This document shows positions 37,601 through 52,400 of a stretch of DNA of 64,000 nt, one piece after another. Numbering within the stretch: position 1 is the first letter of the stretch; each line of letters starts with the position of its first letter. This stretch comes from Symbiodinium sp. CCMP2592 (taxonomy: Eukaryota > Sar > Dinophyceae > Suessiales > Symbiodiniaceae), in NCBI GenBank assembly GCA_905221615.1, contig CAJNDT010001224.1, forward strand, positions 1,548,902 through 1,612,901, in the 5' to 3' direction. A program made the position numbers and the translations under genes. Under the pieces are notes generated by a model, which was not told the DNA's origin, did not search any database, and saw only the letters and a list, made by a program, of their open reading frames with translations.

Positions 37601-40600
37601 GCTGAAGAGTAGCTTGCACTGACACTTTAGTGAAGAAGGATTCCATTAGGATTCCATGCAGGGTTTAGGGTTTAGGGTTCAAGTGATTTGTTATCAAAGC
37701 AGTATTTCCAGCACCGCTCTCTCGGCCGTGCGATCTGTTAGTATAAGATTGTTGCTTGACTGTGTCTTGCCATGCGCACCTCCTGGGATCCAACAGGGCA
37801 CGTGATCCTAATCCTCTTGGCTGTATCAAAACGCAGGGTCCCAAATCCGGGTTCGCGAGCCGCAAGACAGTGCTTAGCCCTTCTTTCCGAGCTCGGTGTA
37901 CAACATATGTACGTACCCCTAAGCCCTAAACCTTGGGTCTTAGGCCGGATCACTTAACTGAAGGGAGCCTCTCTAGTACCCCTGGATTATCTGACCCTTT
38001 ACACCCATGTCCTTGGGCATCCTGCTACACCACATCCCCACCTCCTGGGTGCCATTGTTTTGGCTGCTGTGCGATATAAGCCCAAAGCCTACGATTTCGA
38101 GCGAATGCGAACGTGCGAATGCGAACGCGCGAAGCGCGAGGCCTTTATATATCCCTATAAACCCTAAACCATATATATCCCTATAAACCCTAAACCACTT
38201 GAGCCCTAAAGCGTAAGCCCCGAAACCTTAGGCACGCTCGGCTTCACCGGCTTCCCGGTGACGGAGAATGGTCAGATGGGGGCCAAACTTCTCGGCCTGG
38301 CGACTCATCAAGAATAATTGTCCTTTGAAAGGGGTTCTTGGTGGGCTCTACAACAACGGCTAATCACTATAAGATATAGGTTAGAAGGGCCCCCCACCCT
38401 GTAATAGTGACAAAAAGGACTATATTAGGGCCCTATTATATTCCTATAATATCACTATTACAGGGTGGGGGCCCCTTCTGAGGTATAGGGACTCATCTTC
38501 GGTGGGTGTTGGGTTTAGATTTTGACGAAGTTGCCTTTTTCACGGGTTCTATCGGGGCTCTATAATTGCGGCTTTCTATGATGTTGGGTCTGCCTTAGAC
38601 TTTATAAACCTGGTGAAGGAAGGGTTCGAGAGGGGTTTTATCCAAGGGGCTTTCAAAGTGTTGCATGGGGCTTGAAGGGTTCTGAAGGGGTTGAGCTTTT
38701 GGGCTCTGTACCTACGTTTTTTTTGCCAGCAGGCCTTTTTGGGTTTTGTACATTGCAAAGTTCGCATCCTGTGGTACTTCGGGCCTTACATCCTTAAGCC
38801 TTATCATCAAACCGTTGTTAGAGGTTGGGTTCTCTAGACTCTGGGGCATTTATCTGCGTGACCGGCTTCAAGTGGCATTTACTGGCATGATGGTCTTGTG
38901 CAGAATAATGTACCCCTGTAAATCCTGTCTGATTATAGAGTAGCTATTAATTTAAAAAATGTGTTGCATGTGAACGATGCTTGGGCGTCTGGAGTGCGTC
39001 AAGACACCGTTTTGTGGATGCTTTGCGTTTGACTGGTGAGCTTCAGGGTCATGGGGTTTAGGGTTCCGGTATCAAGCTTTGAGGCTTTCTAGTACCGATT
39101 CGAGCTTAGCGGCCAGCGATATCTTCTACAAGGTCGTTTGGGCTGAGTCTCCGAAATATTTTCTTAGATCGCCCCAGCATTGTATGTTGATGCAGATGAG
39201 CCATACTCAAAGGATCATTGGACTTAGTAATTGGGGTTATGACTAAGGTTTCTACACTTATAAGTACTTATAACCCCAACTAAGGTACTTATAACCCTAC
39301 TTCCTAAGTCCCATGATCCTCCAAGTAATTGACCAGAGACCGACACCCATGCTAAGGTGACCAAGCGGGACACTGACTTCATCGTCGAGCCTTGGCTGTT
39401 GTGTTGTGTGAAATAGGTGTTCGGTTTTAAGAACACCCTGGAAGCAGATATTTCACGATAGGCTGGTTTTTAGGATCTTTGCCCGTTGATACTCGTGTAT
39501 ACCGTCCCGGTTTTGTTCACCTATCGGCCAGATGAAATTTGAACCTGTTGAACAGAAGTTCCTTGTTGCATGATTGTTTCGAGGCTTAAGGTTTTAGGGC
39601 TCAGGCACTGCATTGCGAAATTCGCCGGCTCATAGTTTGTGATTCCAAACCGACGAGTACTTATCTGCAAGAGTCAGCTCAGGTGTGTGGTTGTTCAGTA
39701 TTTTGAGCGGCCTCCAGATCAAAGCCTGCAGTGGTAACAGCATCCCCTCGCAGTCCTTGCTTCACAAGACTACAACAGCAGTAACAGTAATGACAGCGGT
39801 ACTATAGTTTCCCCTAAACTCTACACCCTGCTTGAATTCCGCCAGTGGTCCACGAAGCTTTTGGAGCTCTGTACAGACGAGGCTTTCGGGGTTCTACTAA
39901 CCTGCTAGGATGCAGTTTAAAAGCTCACAGAAGATAGACTCAACTTCATGTTGAGGCTTGGGTTTAGTTTTTGAGGCCTTGGCTAAGACTTTGGGTTTGC
40001 GGTGTGGGGACAGGTTTAGGGTTTAGGAGCCCTGCCTACAGTAACCAAGGCATATACCTTAAATAAGGCGGTAAAGGTACCAATGTTGTAGTGTCATATT
40101 TTCCAAGGCAATTACATGGCTTGCTGTAGGTAAACCTTAAACCTGCAAGGACCGCAAGACCCGCCTCAGCGAAATCATGACCCCGGCTGCAAGCCTGGCG
40201 GCTTGGACACTTTTTTGTCCGGGTCCTTGCGATCATGGTCTTACCATTTTTTGAGGGGCCGAGAATTTTGTTTAGGACCATTGCTATTCTTATTATGTGC
40301 AGTTGCGAGATGAAAGCAGGAGGTCCAATTCTGCGACTGATCAATTATGCCCTGGGTTGCAATACCTAGGCGTCTTGTGACTGTGAGTCCATGGGTTCAT
40401 CCTCTTCCGAGGAACTTGTCTACCAGCCCCGGCAACCCTAAACCCTAAACTCCTTTCAAACTCGCTGAAGCCTTGTTTGGAGCGCATAGACCAAGCCCTT
40501 CGTCCCAAACCCTCAACCACAACCAGCTAAGCCCCGTCCACACCCTTGGAGGCCTCAAGCCTAATCCCTACAGCCCTTAACCCAAAAGCTTATTAAAGCT

Positions 40601-42500
40601 CTAAACAATGAACCGCCAAAGTCGACCGTCTAATCCTCAAACCACCCTAGGGTTCATAGGGCTGAGTGTGAATCCCAGTTTCGATTGGTCACTTTAGGCA
40701 GAATGCTCCCATAACTCAGGGCGACAAAAGTGTCAGTCGTGAGCCTTTGGGAAAGGCAACGAGAACTCCTACAGAAACGAATCCAGCGCACCGAAAAGCC
40801 GGACCCACAGATCGAACTCCCCCTAAAGAGAACTCCAGAAAGTTGGAATATGGTTTCAGGGTAGGATACCCTATATTTTACCATAAAGGGTTTAGGAGAA
40901 TCATATTCCAACTTTCTGGCTTTTACTTTAAACCCTAAAGCTTAGACCCCAAACCCTGGACGCTGAAACGCAAGACATCACCTAGGATCTCCAGTAGTAC
41001 CCTTATTCCCTTTTTGTAGTCCTAGGTTCCTTATAAAGTTACCCAATACCAAAAAGAGAGGCCTTTTTATTCTTAGGTTACTGGGTATCCTAGAAGACAT
41101 CACCGAAGAAACGGCACCGGCGCCGCTTTCAGGTGACGATGTACGAAGGCTGCGACCTCCTTGAGGCCAAACCTCAAGAGGGTTTAGGGTTTAGGGTTGA
41201 GGGTTTAGGGTTTAGGGTTTAAGGGTGTAGGGTTTAGGGTTTAGGGTTTAAGGGTTTAGGGTTTAGGGGTTTAGGGTTTAGGGTTTAGGGGTTTAGGGTT
41301 TAGAGTTTAGGGTTTAGGGGTTTAGGGTTTAGGGTTTAGGGTTTAGGGTTTAAACCCTAGGGTTTAGGGTTTAGGGTTTAGGGGTTTAGGGTTTAGGGTT
41401 TAGGGGTTTAGGAGATTTACCTATAGTCTCCATGGTAGGTCCTTTTTTTGGTTACCAGTTTTATGGTCAGGATCTTATGACTTAACATTGGCATTCCAAT
41501 AAATGAACTACAATGGAGACTAAAGGTAGGGTTTAGGACCTCGCCTCAAAGGCACCCAATCATTATGCTTTATTGTGTTTGCGGCTTCTTTGGGCTTCAG
41601 AGTTCCTATAGTATACAAACGGGTTGCCGGTGGTTGCAAGGGCATTGCCTTCAGGTTTTCGAAGCTTCCGGATGTCTATCGATCAACGACCTGACCCCGA
41701 AACTGCAGCAACACTGTCAAAGCCGGATATAGCCGAAGATGTTGTTTGTCTCAAGAACCTTGCGAGCTTGCCGTCCAGATGCATGCATCTTGACAACAAG
41801 GCCCTTACTATAAAGGTGGCTATTTGGGTCCAAAAGAAAAGCTGTAAACACCACCACCCAAAATTGTTGTGTTGGTGTTAGGGAGCGTGAAGGGCATTAA
41901 CAGACAATATGTTAATTCCGAAATTCCCATTTATTGCAGGATTGATGGTTTAGGGCCGTATCATATGGAGCAGTATTCACAGTTTATGGACACTACTGCA
42001 TACTGAACAGCCTGCACCGACCAGTGGCAAGGCCGAGACCGCCGGAAATGTAACTGCTAGTAGTTGCAAGTGTCACCTTTTATGGTGTAGGGTTTAGGCC
42101 TTTTTTGGTGTAGTTTGGTTTTAGGGTTAAGGGCTAAGGGTCTAGGTGCTTGCCAACTTCTTTGTATGCCGGAATGCCTCTGTAATGCACGAAAGCTTCA
42201 CGAAGATCGTTTCATCGCTGCTGCGAGGCCAACGCAGCGCTACAGAAGTCGAAGAAGGGCAAGCGGCACGGCTAATGATACTTTGAAGTCGCTGGCCACG
42301 TGAAGTCTCTGCTTTGGCCGTAGCTGCAATGTGTACTACTAGTTCTACTACTGCTGTTGCTGCTCCTGTTGCTACAGCTACTGCTACAGCTACTCCTACT
42401 AGCAGTACCACTACTACATCCACTTCTACTACAATTACTACGACGACTACTGCTACTGCTACTACTAGGAGTACTACGACGACGACGACGACGACTACGA

Positions 42501-42546
<46 letters not shown>

Positions 42547-45500
42547 CACTACTACTTCCACGACGACGACTAGTTCCTGTTACCTGCTAGTTAGTGCTAC
42601 TCCCATTCCCCCCTCCCCCTTCCTCGCTCCTCCTCCTCCTCCTCCTCCTCCTCCTCCTCCTCCTCAACGAGGACCAAAAGTGGCAGTAATCATGAGACGA
42701 AGAAGACGAATAGTAGCAGTGGTTATGATACGAGTAAGTAGCTCGACAAACGCCACATGCCCTAAACCCTAAACCGATGCAGAGGCTGCCAATTACTACG
42801 AAGAGTGGTCTCCTCATAGCTTTGGTGGCTCGTTGCCTGGCCTGAGTGCTCTGGTGTTCTACGGTTGATGATATAAATCCTGCATTACCCATATTTTGAG
42901 TATACCATAATTCCCATTGTTTTGGGGTCCTGAAGGCAATGCAGGATTCATATCATCAACCGTAGTTGTCTGGGAGGTTTCTAGCTCACTAAACTCTAAA
43001 CCCCAAAACTGTAAGCACTAAACTCTGAAACCGTGAAAACACCTAAACCACAAAACCCTGTAAACCCTAAACGTTTGAACCATAAGGGAGCTTCCGAAAA
43101 TAGGGGACCCTAATATAGTATTTATCTAAACACTAGGATCCCTATATAAGGACTCGAAAATACGATACACCGAATTTTGGAAACTCCCATGTATAAGCAT
43201 CTTCTTACTGTTTTGTTTGTGAGGTTTCCTAGGCCTGGCACAGGCTTTCTTCTCTTTCATTCGAGGGGTGGTTCTACGAGCTCTGGGAGTTTTATCAGGT
43301 TCTGGAAGGTTTCTATGCATGTTCAGGGTTTATGGTCTAGGGGCAATGGTTGGGAATGTCCGTTTTTCGGGTTCTGTGGGTTTCAGGCTGAAGTATTCAG
43401 GGCTTTGGGTTTCAGGGTTGAGGGTTCAAGGTCTGAGGCTTCATTCTGACGATATGGACACCGTTTTTGGGAATTGAGCAATTGAACGATTGGATTTTAC
43501 TGTCTACTGGCATTGCTGTTTGTGGTGGGCTTTCGGCCTGTGTCCAAGGAACTGACATCAAGAAGAACGTGGACTTCCCGAATGCCACCAAGCATCCCGT
43601 GAACAAGGCCCCAAGCCGGACACGACTGACTGCAGGTTCGGTTTATGGCAATCTTGCTCCTTTTCCAAGAGATGATACAGGTTCTGCAAGGCTTGGCATG
43701 TAAGGTCCCTTCAAGGAGTAGATGATGCTCCCTAAGGAGCAGCACCTGAAACCCTTAGCTCCGAAAAAGGCCTGAAACACTGAACCCTGACAGTTTCATG
43801 TAGAGGCCTCAAAAATTTCCTATACGATTGCGGCGGTTCCTTATTACACTTATTGCAAACCCTTCTCTGATTTTTTAAGGCCCCTATACTAAATCCTTAT
43901 GATAGCCCTTACCTTATAGTAATCCTTAGAGATCCCTTTCAAGGAACCCTATTCTAATTATTAAGGTCCTGTCAGGGTTCATAGGTTTTGGGGATCCTTC
44001 CAGGAGCTACTCGTGGCCGCCGCGATCGGCACACGACCAGCGGATCGTGAACGCGTAAAGGACCCGAGTGGCTTAGGGTTGAGAAACCCTAGCATTTTGG
44101 AGGTAGATTCAGGCTTTGGGGCTGAGTGGCCCATGTGATGGACGCATGCATAGCCTAGGCTTCTTACGCCTTTTGGTTGTTTGTCTTTTCAGCGCGGCAG
44201 TGACGCCGAGGGATCTTTTTGCATCAGGTGTCGGCGCACCCACCTGCAATTTTCAGAGCTTCACAGTTAAACCGGAGTGTTTCAATCCCTTCTCGCAGTG
44301 TTGGAGTGATTGTTTCTGATGTGTCTTCAGGCATTTCGACGATGAAGAGGTAACATAGCTCGCCGCATAGTTAAAACCCATGTGCCAATGTGCTAGTTCT
44401 GTTCCCGAGTGGTAGCTTACTTCCTGTCACTGGGGTTGTGACTCCACTTGATGGTGGTCTCGTCGTCGTAAGCTGTGTCATGTGTTTCTCTGCAAGATGT
44501 GAACCTCCAAGTCCTCCATACCAACAGAACCTAGAAGCAGCCTGTTGACACCGCAGTCCTGCGTTTTCGAAGACATGTGTCAGAGGCTCTGGTTGCGGCC
44601 GGCGTGGATGCTGTTGTCATTGACAGCAGCCAGGGAGACAGCGTGCCACCCCGACGCAAATAAGAGCCAGAATAATTGCCGATGTGAACCCCTACACTTT
44701 AGACACTTCATAAGCTGCATACCACCCTGCCCCTCAAGCCCCATGCTGTGAGAACCCCAAACCCTAAACTCCCTACGTAAACCCCGAAACTTCAGACCGG
44801 CAATTTCAGAGTTTCAGCCTCCATGGTCTCATTCCTTTTAGCCAGCTTTGTTGTTGAATCTGGGGCGGCTGTTCTATTTTATGGGTTTAGCTCATGGTTC
44901 AGTGTCGTTTCAAGGTATATAATCATATCAAGTACGGCTCTTGTTTGAAGTTTGATCCTTTCCAGGAAGAAATGATGATTAATATAGAAATCTAAAGATT
45001 TTGTTCCCGGTAAGATTGATTAAGCCGTTCGTAGTCCGTGGACAGTCATACTATAGTACGATCCAAACCCTAGCCTCATTCTTCAGACTTGTGGTATGTG
45101 ACAAGTTAGTTTCAGAGCCCGTGTTGAAATAGCATGCCCAGGACCTCGACGAGGAAAGGGGCTTATCATGGGTTCAGACTTTGGGGTGTATCTTTACATA
45201 GATATACAGATAACAGAAAAACTTTATAATGTATTAAGATAGAAGAGATAACTTTTGAAGAACCTTGGCCAGAAGAGAGGTTTCAGCACGACATGATCAA
45301 GTGGATCAAGTCCCAGTTCCCCGATTTGCAGGCACGTGGTGCTTGCAGAGGTGTGTGCTTCATAAGTGATCTGTTTAGGTGGTGTGGCTGCTAAGCCTGA
45401 TGCATTTCGGGAGCTGCACTTCGGGGCTGTGTATGTTTCATGTGACATCCCAACCCTTTTCATCGTTGTCTTCCGGGACGAGAGTTTGGGCATGAGTCCG

Positions 45501-48500
45501 ATTTTGGTGCCTGGGTCGGTTCAGCGCAGAACATGCGGAGGTAGAGGGAAAAATCCTAAACCTATAACCCCAAAGCCCAAGGCCAAACCCAAAGTTTTGG
45601 CAGTCTAAGGCCTAGCCCCGGATCATGCATCCTTCTTGGACTTTCCCCGTGATTCGGTAGATGAGAAGGAGCCTAGTGGATCACTGTAAGAAGCCTTTTG
45701 GAATACCTGCAGCCTCGGGGTGGCCCTGAACTCCGGATGCAACATTCTACCCTGCACCGCGTCACCAGAATGACATGCGTCGAAGTGCAACGACGCTGGA
45801 CATCAGTGAAACTGCCATACCCCTGTAAAAAATGTACTCAAGATGCCAAGCCACGAATACCAAACCCTATAGAGCCTCAACCACCATGAAACACAGCACA
45901 TCTCTGGAGGTTGTGGCGGGCAACGTGGTGACGAAGAAGCAGGCCCAAAACCTCATTGAGTGCCTCGGAGCCACACAGGATTCCTTGCAACATGGGTAAT
46001 GTAGGAACCTGATTAAGAAGCCTTGGGCCTTTATTAGGGTTCCTTATATGAATCCTACTATTTTGGGGTTATAGGCCCAGGATTTCTTAATCAGGTTCCT
46101 ACATTAAAGTTTTACAGGGTTCAGAGGGTGGTCTTATGTGTTCACTCAGAGTGTGAAGCATCGCTGAGCCCTGTCTTCTGCATGAGAATTTGAGCGCTCA
46201 CCTGAGGGACAAGCAGCATTCAAAAGAAGAAGTGTGGTCTTAGAAAACGTAGGGAACCAAGATCTATAATCCCAGATGGCAAAAATCAAGCCTTACCTCA
46301 AGACACCTTACGGTACTTTTCGTTGTTGTCATTCTTCTGGTTCGGCGTCAGACCCTTACGGTGAAAATTTGCAGGTTATGTTCTAATATGTAGTATACTC
46401 GTGATGTTCAATCTGCGGGATTTCGTCCATCAGCAGTACCATGGGCAACCCAAGCTGTCTGAGCTTCAGCCGGCTATCTCCAAACCCCAAAGCCTAGGCT
46501 TGAGATTTAGGATTTTAAGGTAGGTCTCGCATTCATTCCACTTTGACAGGAGACGACTGCAGGGTAGTTTAGGGATGCGGACGAGGCTCTTTGGGCGTTC
46601 AATCTTGGCTGGTTGCTGTCAAACTAACGGCCTGCAACAAAAAGGTGCGGCGCAGATGCTCTGCGTGTTGGCATGGGAATCGGCTCCATCTGCACCACCC
46701 AGGCCTGTCTGGCGCGATGGGAAGAGGTTGCTACTTGTAGAGCTTTCCGGGGCGACTTTGCTTGGTTTTCGCCTCTGATGTCCTTAATTTCTGTACACTC
46801 AGGGCTTCTTTTCTTTTGCGGGTTACTATCTCCAATGCTCGTTTGAGTAGTGATAAAGGCCTTAGAGCCGTAGGGAGGGACAAAGGAGTCTGTGTAGCCG
46901 CATAAGGTCTCCATCTAGCTATGTCCATTTAGGATCATTTAGGTCTTATTTAAGTAACATATAGGCCGGAGCTCTAGTGAATCGCTTTCCCATCATTGAT
47001 AGTTCGTAGTTCCCCATATCCACCCGGACGATCTAGGCTCCCACCCACGTGTTTTGGGGGGTTTCGGAGCTTTTGGAGGTTTTGGGGCTTACGGTTCAGT
47101 AGCCTGGTTCAAGCTCGCAAACTCAATGATTACCCTCTACCTGGCCTCAGGAGGTGTGCGCCTGCGGTCGTGCGCAGGCATCTGCAGTCTACAATGTCGC
47201 CAGGGCTGCAATGAGCTGGGTGCATTTTTTTGTCGGTCGCTTTGGGTCCTATGTTTGCGGATTTGTGGTTTAAGGGCACTTGGGCTTGAGGGTCAGGTCC
47301 TGCGCATGGGGATTCCGAGTTGCAGACCCCACCACGTTCAGAAGGTGTTGTCTGTGAACAGGCTTTTGCCAACAGGTTTAATTAGTGATATTGAAGGGTT
47401 TGTCTAAACCCTACACCCCTGAACCCTTTTTTTCAGAGTGAGAGTAGGGCACCGGGACTTGTGCTCAACGGTATGCTTAGAGTTGACCGACCTGAACGAA
47501 GGTATACGCAAAAAGCCCACATGCCCATGTAGTATAATAACACTTATACCAGTGGTAGTTGCAGTAATGATAACCATGCAACAATAACAATGACAAGTCT
47601 TAGCTCCACGGGAACAGGGATTCTTAGGGTTCTTCTTTGGCTCCCGGCTTTCTACACTTAGGCGATCCTTTCACCGTTTCGCGTGCAGACTGCTTGTTGT
47701 GTTTTAGATTTGTTTTTCTCAACCTGCCAATGTGCCGTTTGAGAACTCCTACATGTCGACTATGATGCACTTGTTTTAACTTTAGCGGGCTTATTGCCGA
47801 CAGAGGACCCAACCTGAACGCTAAACCCGTGTTTTCGGACAGAAACACTACAGTAATTGCGAGGCGGCTTCCCCCTGATGCTACGGTTTAGGATCTAGGA
47901 GTATCGGTTTTCGGGCGTTAGGGATTGAGGATTTACGGCTTCAGGTTCTAGGATTTCGAGTTGAAACGTTCAAGCCTAGAGCCTAAACCCTCATCCGAAG
48001 GTGGCAAAGCTGGCAAGATTGTACGGCGTGCCGATTCTTGCTGATGGTGGCATCTCCAGCCCAGGCCGCGATGAGTGAATAGGGTTGCGTGTTTTTTGTC
48101 CTCTGTGTTTCCGTGGTTTAGTAATTTAGTATATTGTGTCCAGAGTTCGGATGAAAGCTTGTTTGATCATGGTATCGTCATTCTGGAGTCATCCTCCTGT
48201 ACATACACTCTGAAAGAAGACCCCAAACCCTAAACCTAAAGTAAAACCCTAAACCCCTAAACCCTAAACTTTAGATCCTAAGCCCTATAGACCCAAAAGA
48301 AGACCCCCCCCCCCCGCCCCGCCCTTCCCAGAGCCTCCAAAACCCCTTAATTAAGGAACATACCTTAAATTATAATAGGATCCCTAATATGATTTAAGGT
48401 ACATTCCTTAATTAAGGGGTTTTGGAGTCTCTGGGTCTATAGAGGCTTTCAGAGCTAGAGACCCAGAGAGCCCAATACCCCTTAATTAAGGAATATAGCT

Positions 48501-49386
48501 TACATCATAATATGAAGCCCTATATAATATATGGTTGAAGAGGTCACATCGTCAAGGCGCTGAGCTTGGGTGCCGGCGCTGCCATGTGCGGTCACTCGGC
48601 CGAGAGGAGCTTCCAACTGTTCTTGGTCTCGAGGTGCAGCGCTTACTGTGGGGGCCGTAATAGTTACCCATACTATTTTCGGAGTTCCTTATTATGACTA
48701 TAGTATAACGGGCGCCAAAACCCTATTCTATTATATATTAGTAGGGTTGTGCTTTGATGGTCTAGTTTGTGCGATGTTGTTTTCTGAAGTGCAAGCCTCA
48801 GGATTTTCGTCGAAGTGGCAGGGTTTTGAGTTCAGGGCTCACGAACCCTCGACAACCTCGAGCCGAGCCTGCAGCTCATACGTATACTAGGTAGGGCTTT
48901 GGGACATTTTACATATTTCGCTTATTGGGCTTAAGAGGATCTTATATATGCTAATATTTTTCAAAAGCTTCAAAAGCCCCACCTAGTATATGATTGCCAC
49001 ATGCAGTTGCCACTCTGATGCCCATGTCCCGAAGCCAATACCTAGGAACCCTGAACTCTAAAATCTGCAACACCGAGACCACAGGTCAGAAATAGTCATT
49101 AGACTTGAGCTGAAAGCTTGAAGCATCGGCGGACTTATACCCACAGGATAACAGCATTATGGGGGCGAAAATCATTACCCATACTATTTAGGGGGAGTCC
49201 TTATTATACTTATAGGATTATAGGCCCCGAAGCCTTATTCTAATTAGTAAAGCCCCTTTAGGAGCCTGTATCCCGAATCCCTGAGCCTTATACCCCGAAA
49301 CCCCAGGACTCCAGGACCTGAAGTCCCAAGTCCTGAAACCAATCCCGAGTAAATCCCCAAACTCCGAAGCTTCAAACGGAGAACCC

Positions 49387-49417
<31 letters not shown>

Positions 49418-52400
49418 CTGATCCCTAAACCCTAAACCACAAACAACAACCTAAAACTTGGTCCTTCAAATTCAGCCCAGGCAGCTTGCTAGCCGGAACT
49501 TCAGAGACTCCTGGCGAGTGCCTCGATGTAAGCGATCAGCTGTGGGGTTTAGGGATGGAGGGTGAGTAAAGGTTGAGGGCTCAGGTGCAAGGGTTTAGGG
49601 CCTCTATGTATAAATAGCAAACGTATACACACACATGTTAGTATGTGTGTATATATATATATATATGTACACACATGCTGCGTCGGTGCACATACTCATA
49701 CAGTTTCTGTTTGTATGTACGTGTGTCTATGTATGTATGCATTTGTATTTATGTGTATATACATATAGAAGCGCTGTCTGACATGCATACATGCAGACAT
49801 GCAGGCATACAGACATACAGACATACACCAAAGTCACTCTATCCGTCTGTCCGTCAATGCATGCATGCATGCATGCATACTTACAGTACATACACGCATA
49901 CATCCACACATACACCCGCATACAGACATACACACATACATGCATGCATGCATGCATACACACATACACGCATACATGCATAAACGCACAACTGCATACA
50001 AAGACATGTAAAATAGTTCTCATATCGTTCGTTCTATTTCAGAAGCAGAGCAACTGCAGCAGCAGCAGGAGTAGGAGTGGGCGTAGGGGTAAGTAGGAGT
50101 CGGAGCAGGGGGAAGCAGTAGTAGCAGTAGTAGTCGTCGTCGTCGTAAGTAGCAGCTCGCCCTGCCTGACCAAGGTACTTCTACTCAGAGGACGGCAAAA
50201 GGCTGAAGCGATATCGCGGCATGGGCTCTATCGACGCCATGTGCCCTGGCCGGAGGTTGTCATGAGAACACCGAGCCTCATGAGACTGCGAACGTGAAGC
50301 CCTGAACGGTTTAGGTTTAGGGTTTCGCCGAACCGATTACTGTAATCTCAGCCCTGCGAAATTGAGGCCGGACGACCCCTAAGACACAAGCCTTAAAGCC
50401 TTCAATCAATGTCATGTCCACGGCTTTGCTCATCAAGTCCAACTTTCAACTTCGTGGCAGTAGAAGCATGAAGCTTGGTAGGTTTGGAGTTGTGAGGTGA
50501 GTCAACGAAGCTGAGGGTGGCTAGGGCATCGTGTCATGTAGGGGTCTTAACAATTAGAATAGGGTTTGGGGTATATTATACGATAACTATAGTAAGGAGC
50601 CCCTAAACCCTATTGTAATTATTAAGGCCCTTACATTCTGCTTTTGGACTGTAGTTCTACTCTAATCATTTAGATAGGCCCCTATAGTAGATTCATTAGA
50701 GGACCCGCGCTGCCCAGAGACAGCTTCGGGCTGGGTTGTTGTGTGGCACTGGCTCCATAGTCGGAGCTGATAGACCACCTATAGTCTCCATTGTAGTTCC
50801 TTGTTTGGTATAACCATTTTTTATATTAAGGATCCTACAAGATAAACCCCAAAAGCAACTACAACGGAGACTATAGGTAGTTTTAGCCACTCAGCCTCGC
50901 GTGTATGACTCATGCATTATAACCCTGCAGCTGAACTTCCACAACAAGCTGTTTGCCCAACTTCATGACATTGCACCCGTCCACATCGCCCAATCCCAAG
51001 CACCGTCTTAGTTGGCGAGTAATTCCCATAGGAGAATGACCTTCGGATCCCATACTGCGCAAGTCGGCCACAGACCACAATCAGACAATAAGACAGCATA
51101 TATGGGCCCTAACTATTAAATATATGGGCTTGGCGTATAGTCACAGTGTTCCACAACCATCGTGCGGAGCCCTACGGAATAACATGGGCAGTCATTGACG
51201 CCTTTGAGGAAGAAGGGCAGCGATGACCGCTACTTCGGCACCGCCGCAGCGATCAAGGTTGCGCAGGGCGTATCCGGAACAGTGCAGGACTCCTCAATAC
51301 GGGTTCCTTTAGGGTTCCTTTGAGTTACTAAGGGTTCCTTTCAAGGTTCCTTTAAGTTATTAAGCATTCCTTTCAAGGTTCCTTTAAGTTACTAAGGGTT
51401 CCTTTCAAGGTTCCTTTAAGGGCTCCTTTAACGGATAGTCTGGTAGCCCCGTCTTCGGGCAGCACTTGCAGTTATGGGTCTATGGCTTCTGGGACCTAGA
51501 GTAGAGCCTTATTCCCTTTTTTATGGTTCAGGTTCCCTTATAAGCCCCTAAAAACCAAAAAGGGCACCCTTTTTGTTCCTAGGTTACTCTTGGGTCTATG
51601 GCTTGGGGTCTATATGGTTTACAGTAGTGAACCGCGGATAGCCTGGGTTCAAGGTGCTCAACTCACATAAACAGGAGCTGCCGGAGGTTGGGATAATGTA
51701 GGGGCCTTGGTAAGGGTTTAGGGTTTAGGATTTGGGGTTTAGGGGTTCAGGGTTTGGTAATTTAGGGTATAGGGTTAATTGCCAATACTATTTTGGGGGT
51801 TCCTTCCTATAATAATGGTAGTACATACACTAAAACCCTCTTACAATTATGCCGGCCCTTGTGTTATGTCATCTTGATCTTCCCCTTTGGCGTCAACGCT
51901 GCCAGCGACGTACGGTTTAGCATGTAAGTGGCAGTCAACGTTGATCAATCGCTACAGTAAGCTTGTCAATTTTGATACTAAGGTCTGAGCTTCTACGGCG
52001 GCATTGCAGCTAATTAACACATAACCGGAAAGAATTTTCTGTCTTTATTCAGAAGCAGAGATGTACTAGCACGAAGATTCCACAGACCAGCCGGTCATCT
52101 AGAGAGACACTCAAACGGGTGGGCCATTTATCCTATTCTCCCAGCCTAAGTTTTTGAAGCTTCTGCCCCCAGGGTTTAGGGTTTAGGGTCACTAGAGCTT
52201 GCAGGACAAGGGCAGCATCCACAAGTACATCCCATACCTCACGCCGCTCGGAGAATCTTCTGGTGTAGTTCAGTTTCGGCCGCTCACAGTCACCTGCTAC
52301 GGCTCCAGGAACTTTTCGATTTCAGTTTTGAAGGGCCTACTGTAGCTTAGTTAGGACTGTGGCGAGACCTTATCGTGCATAGGGCATTGGGCTTGGGATA

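Noticed and set aside
42142..42892. Poly-Val, poly-Thr and poly-Pro frames
   Set aside because: Triplet microsatellites (ACT/ACG)n and (TCC)n translated in frame; real exons of copy B flank them.
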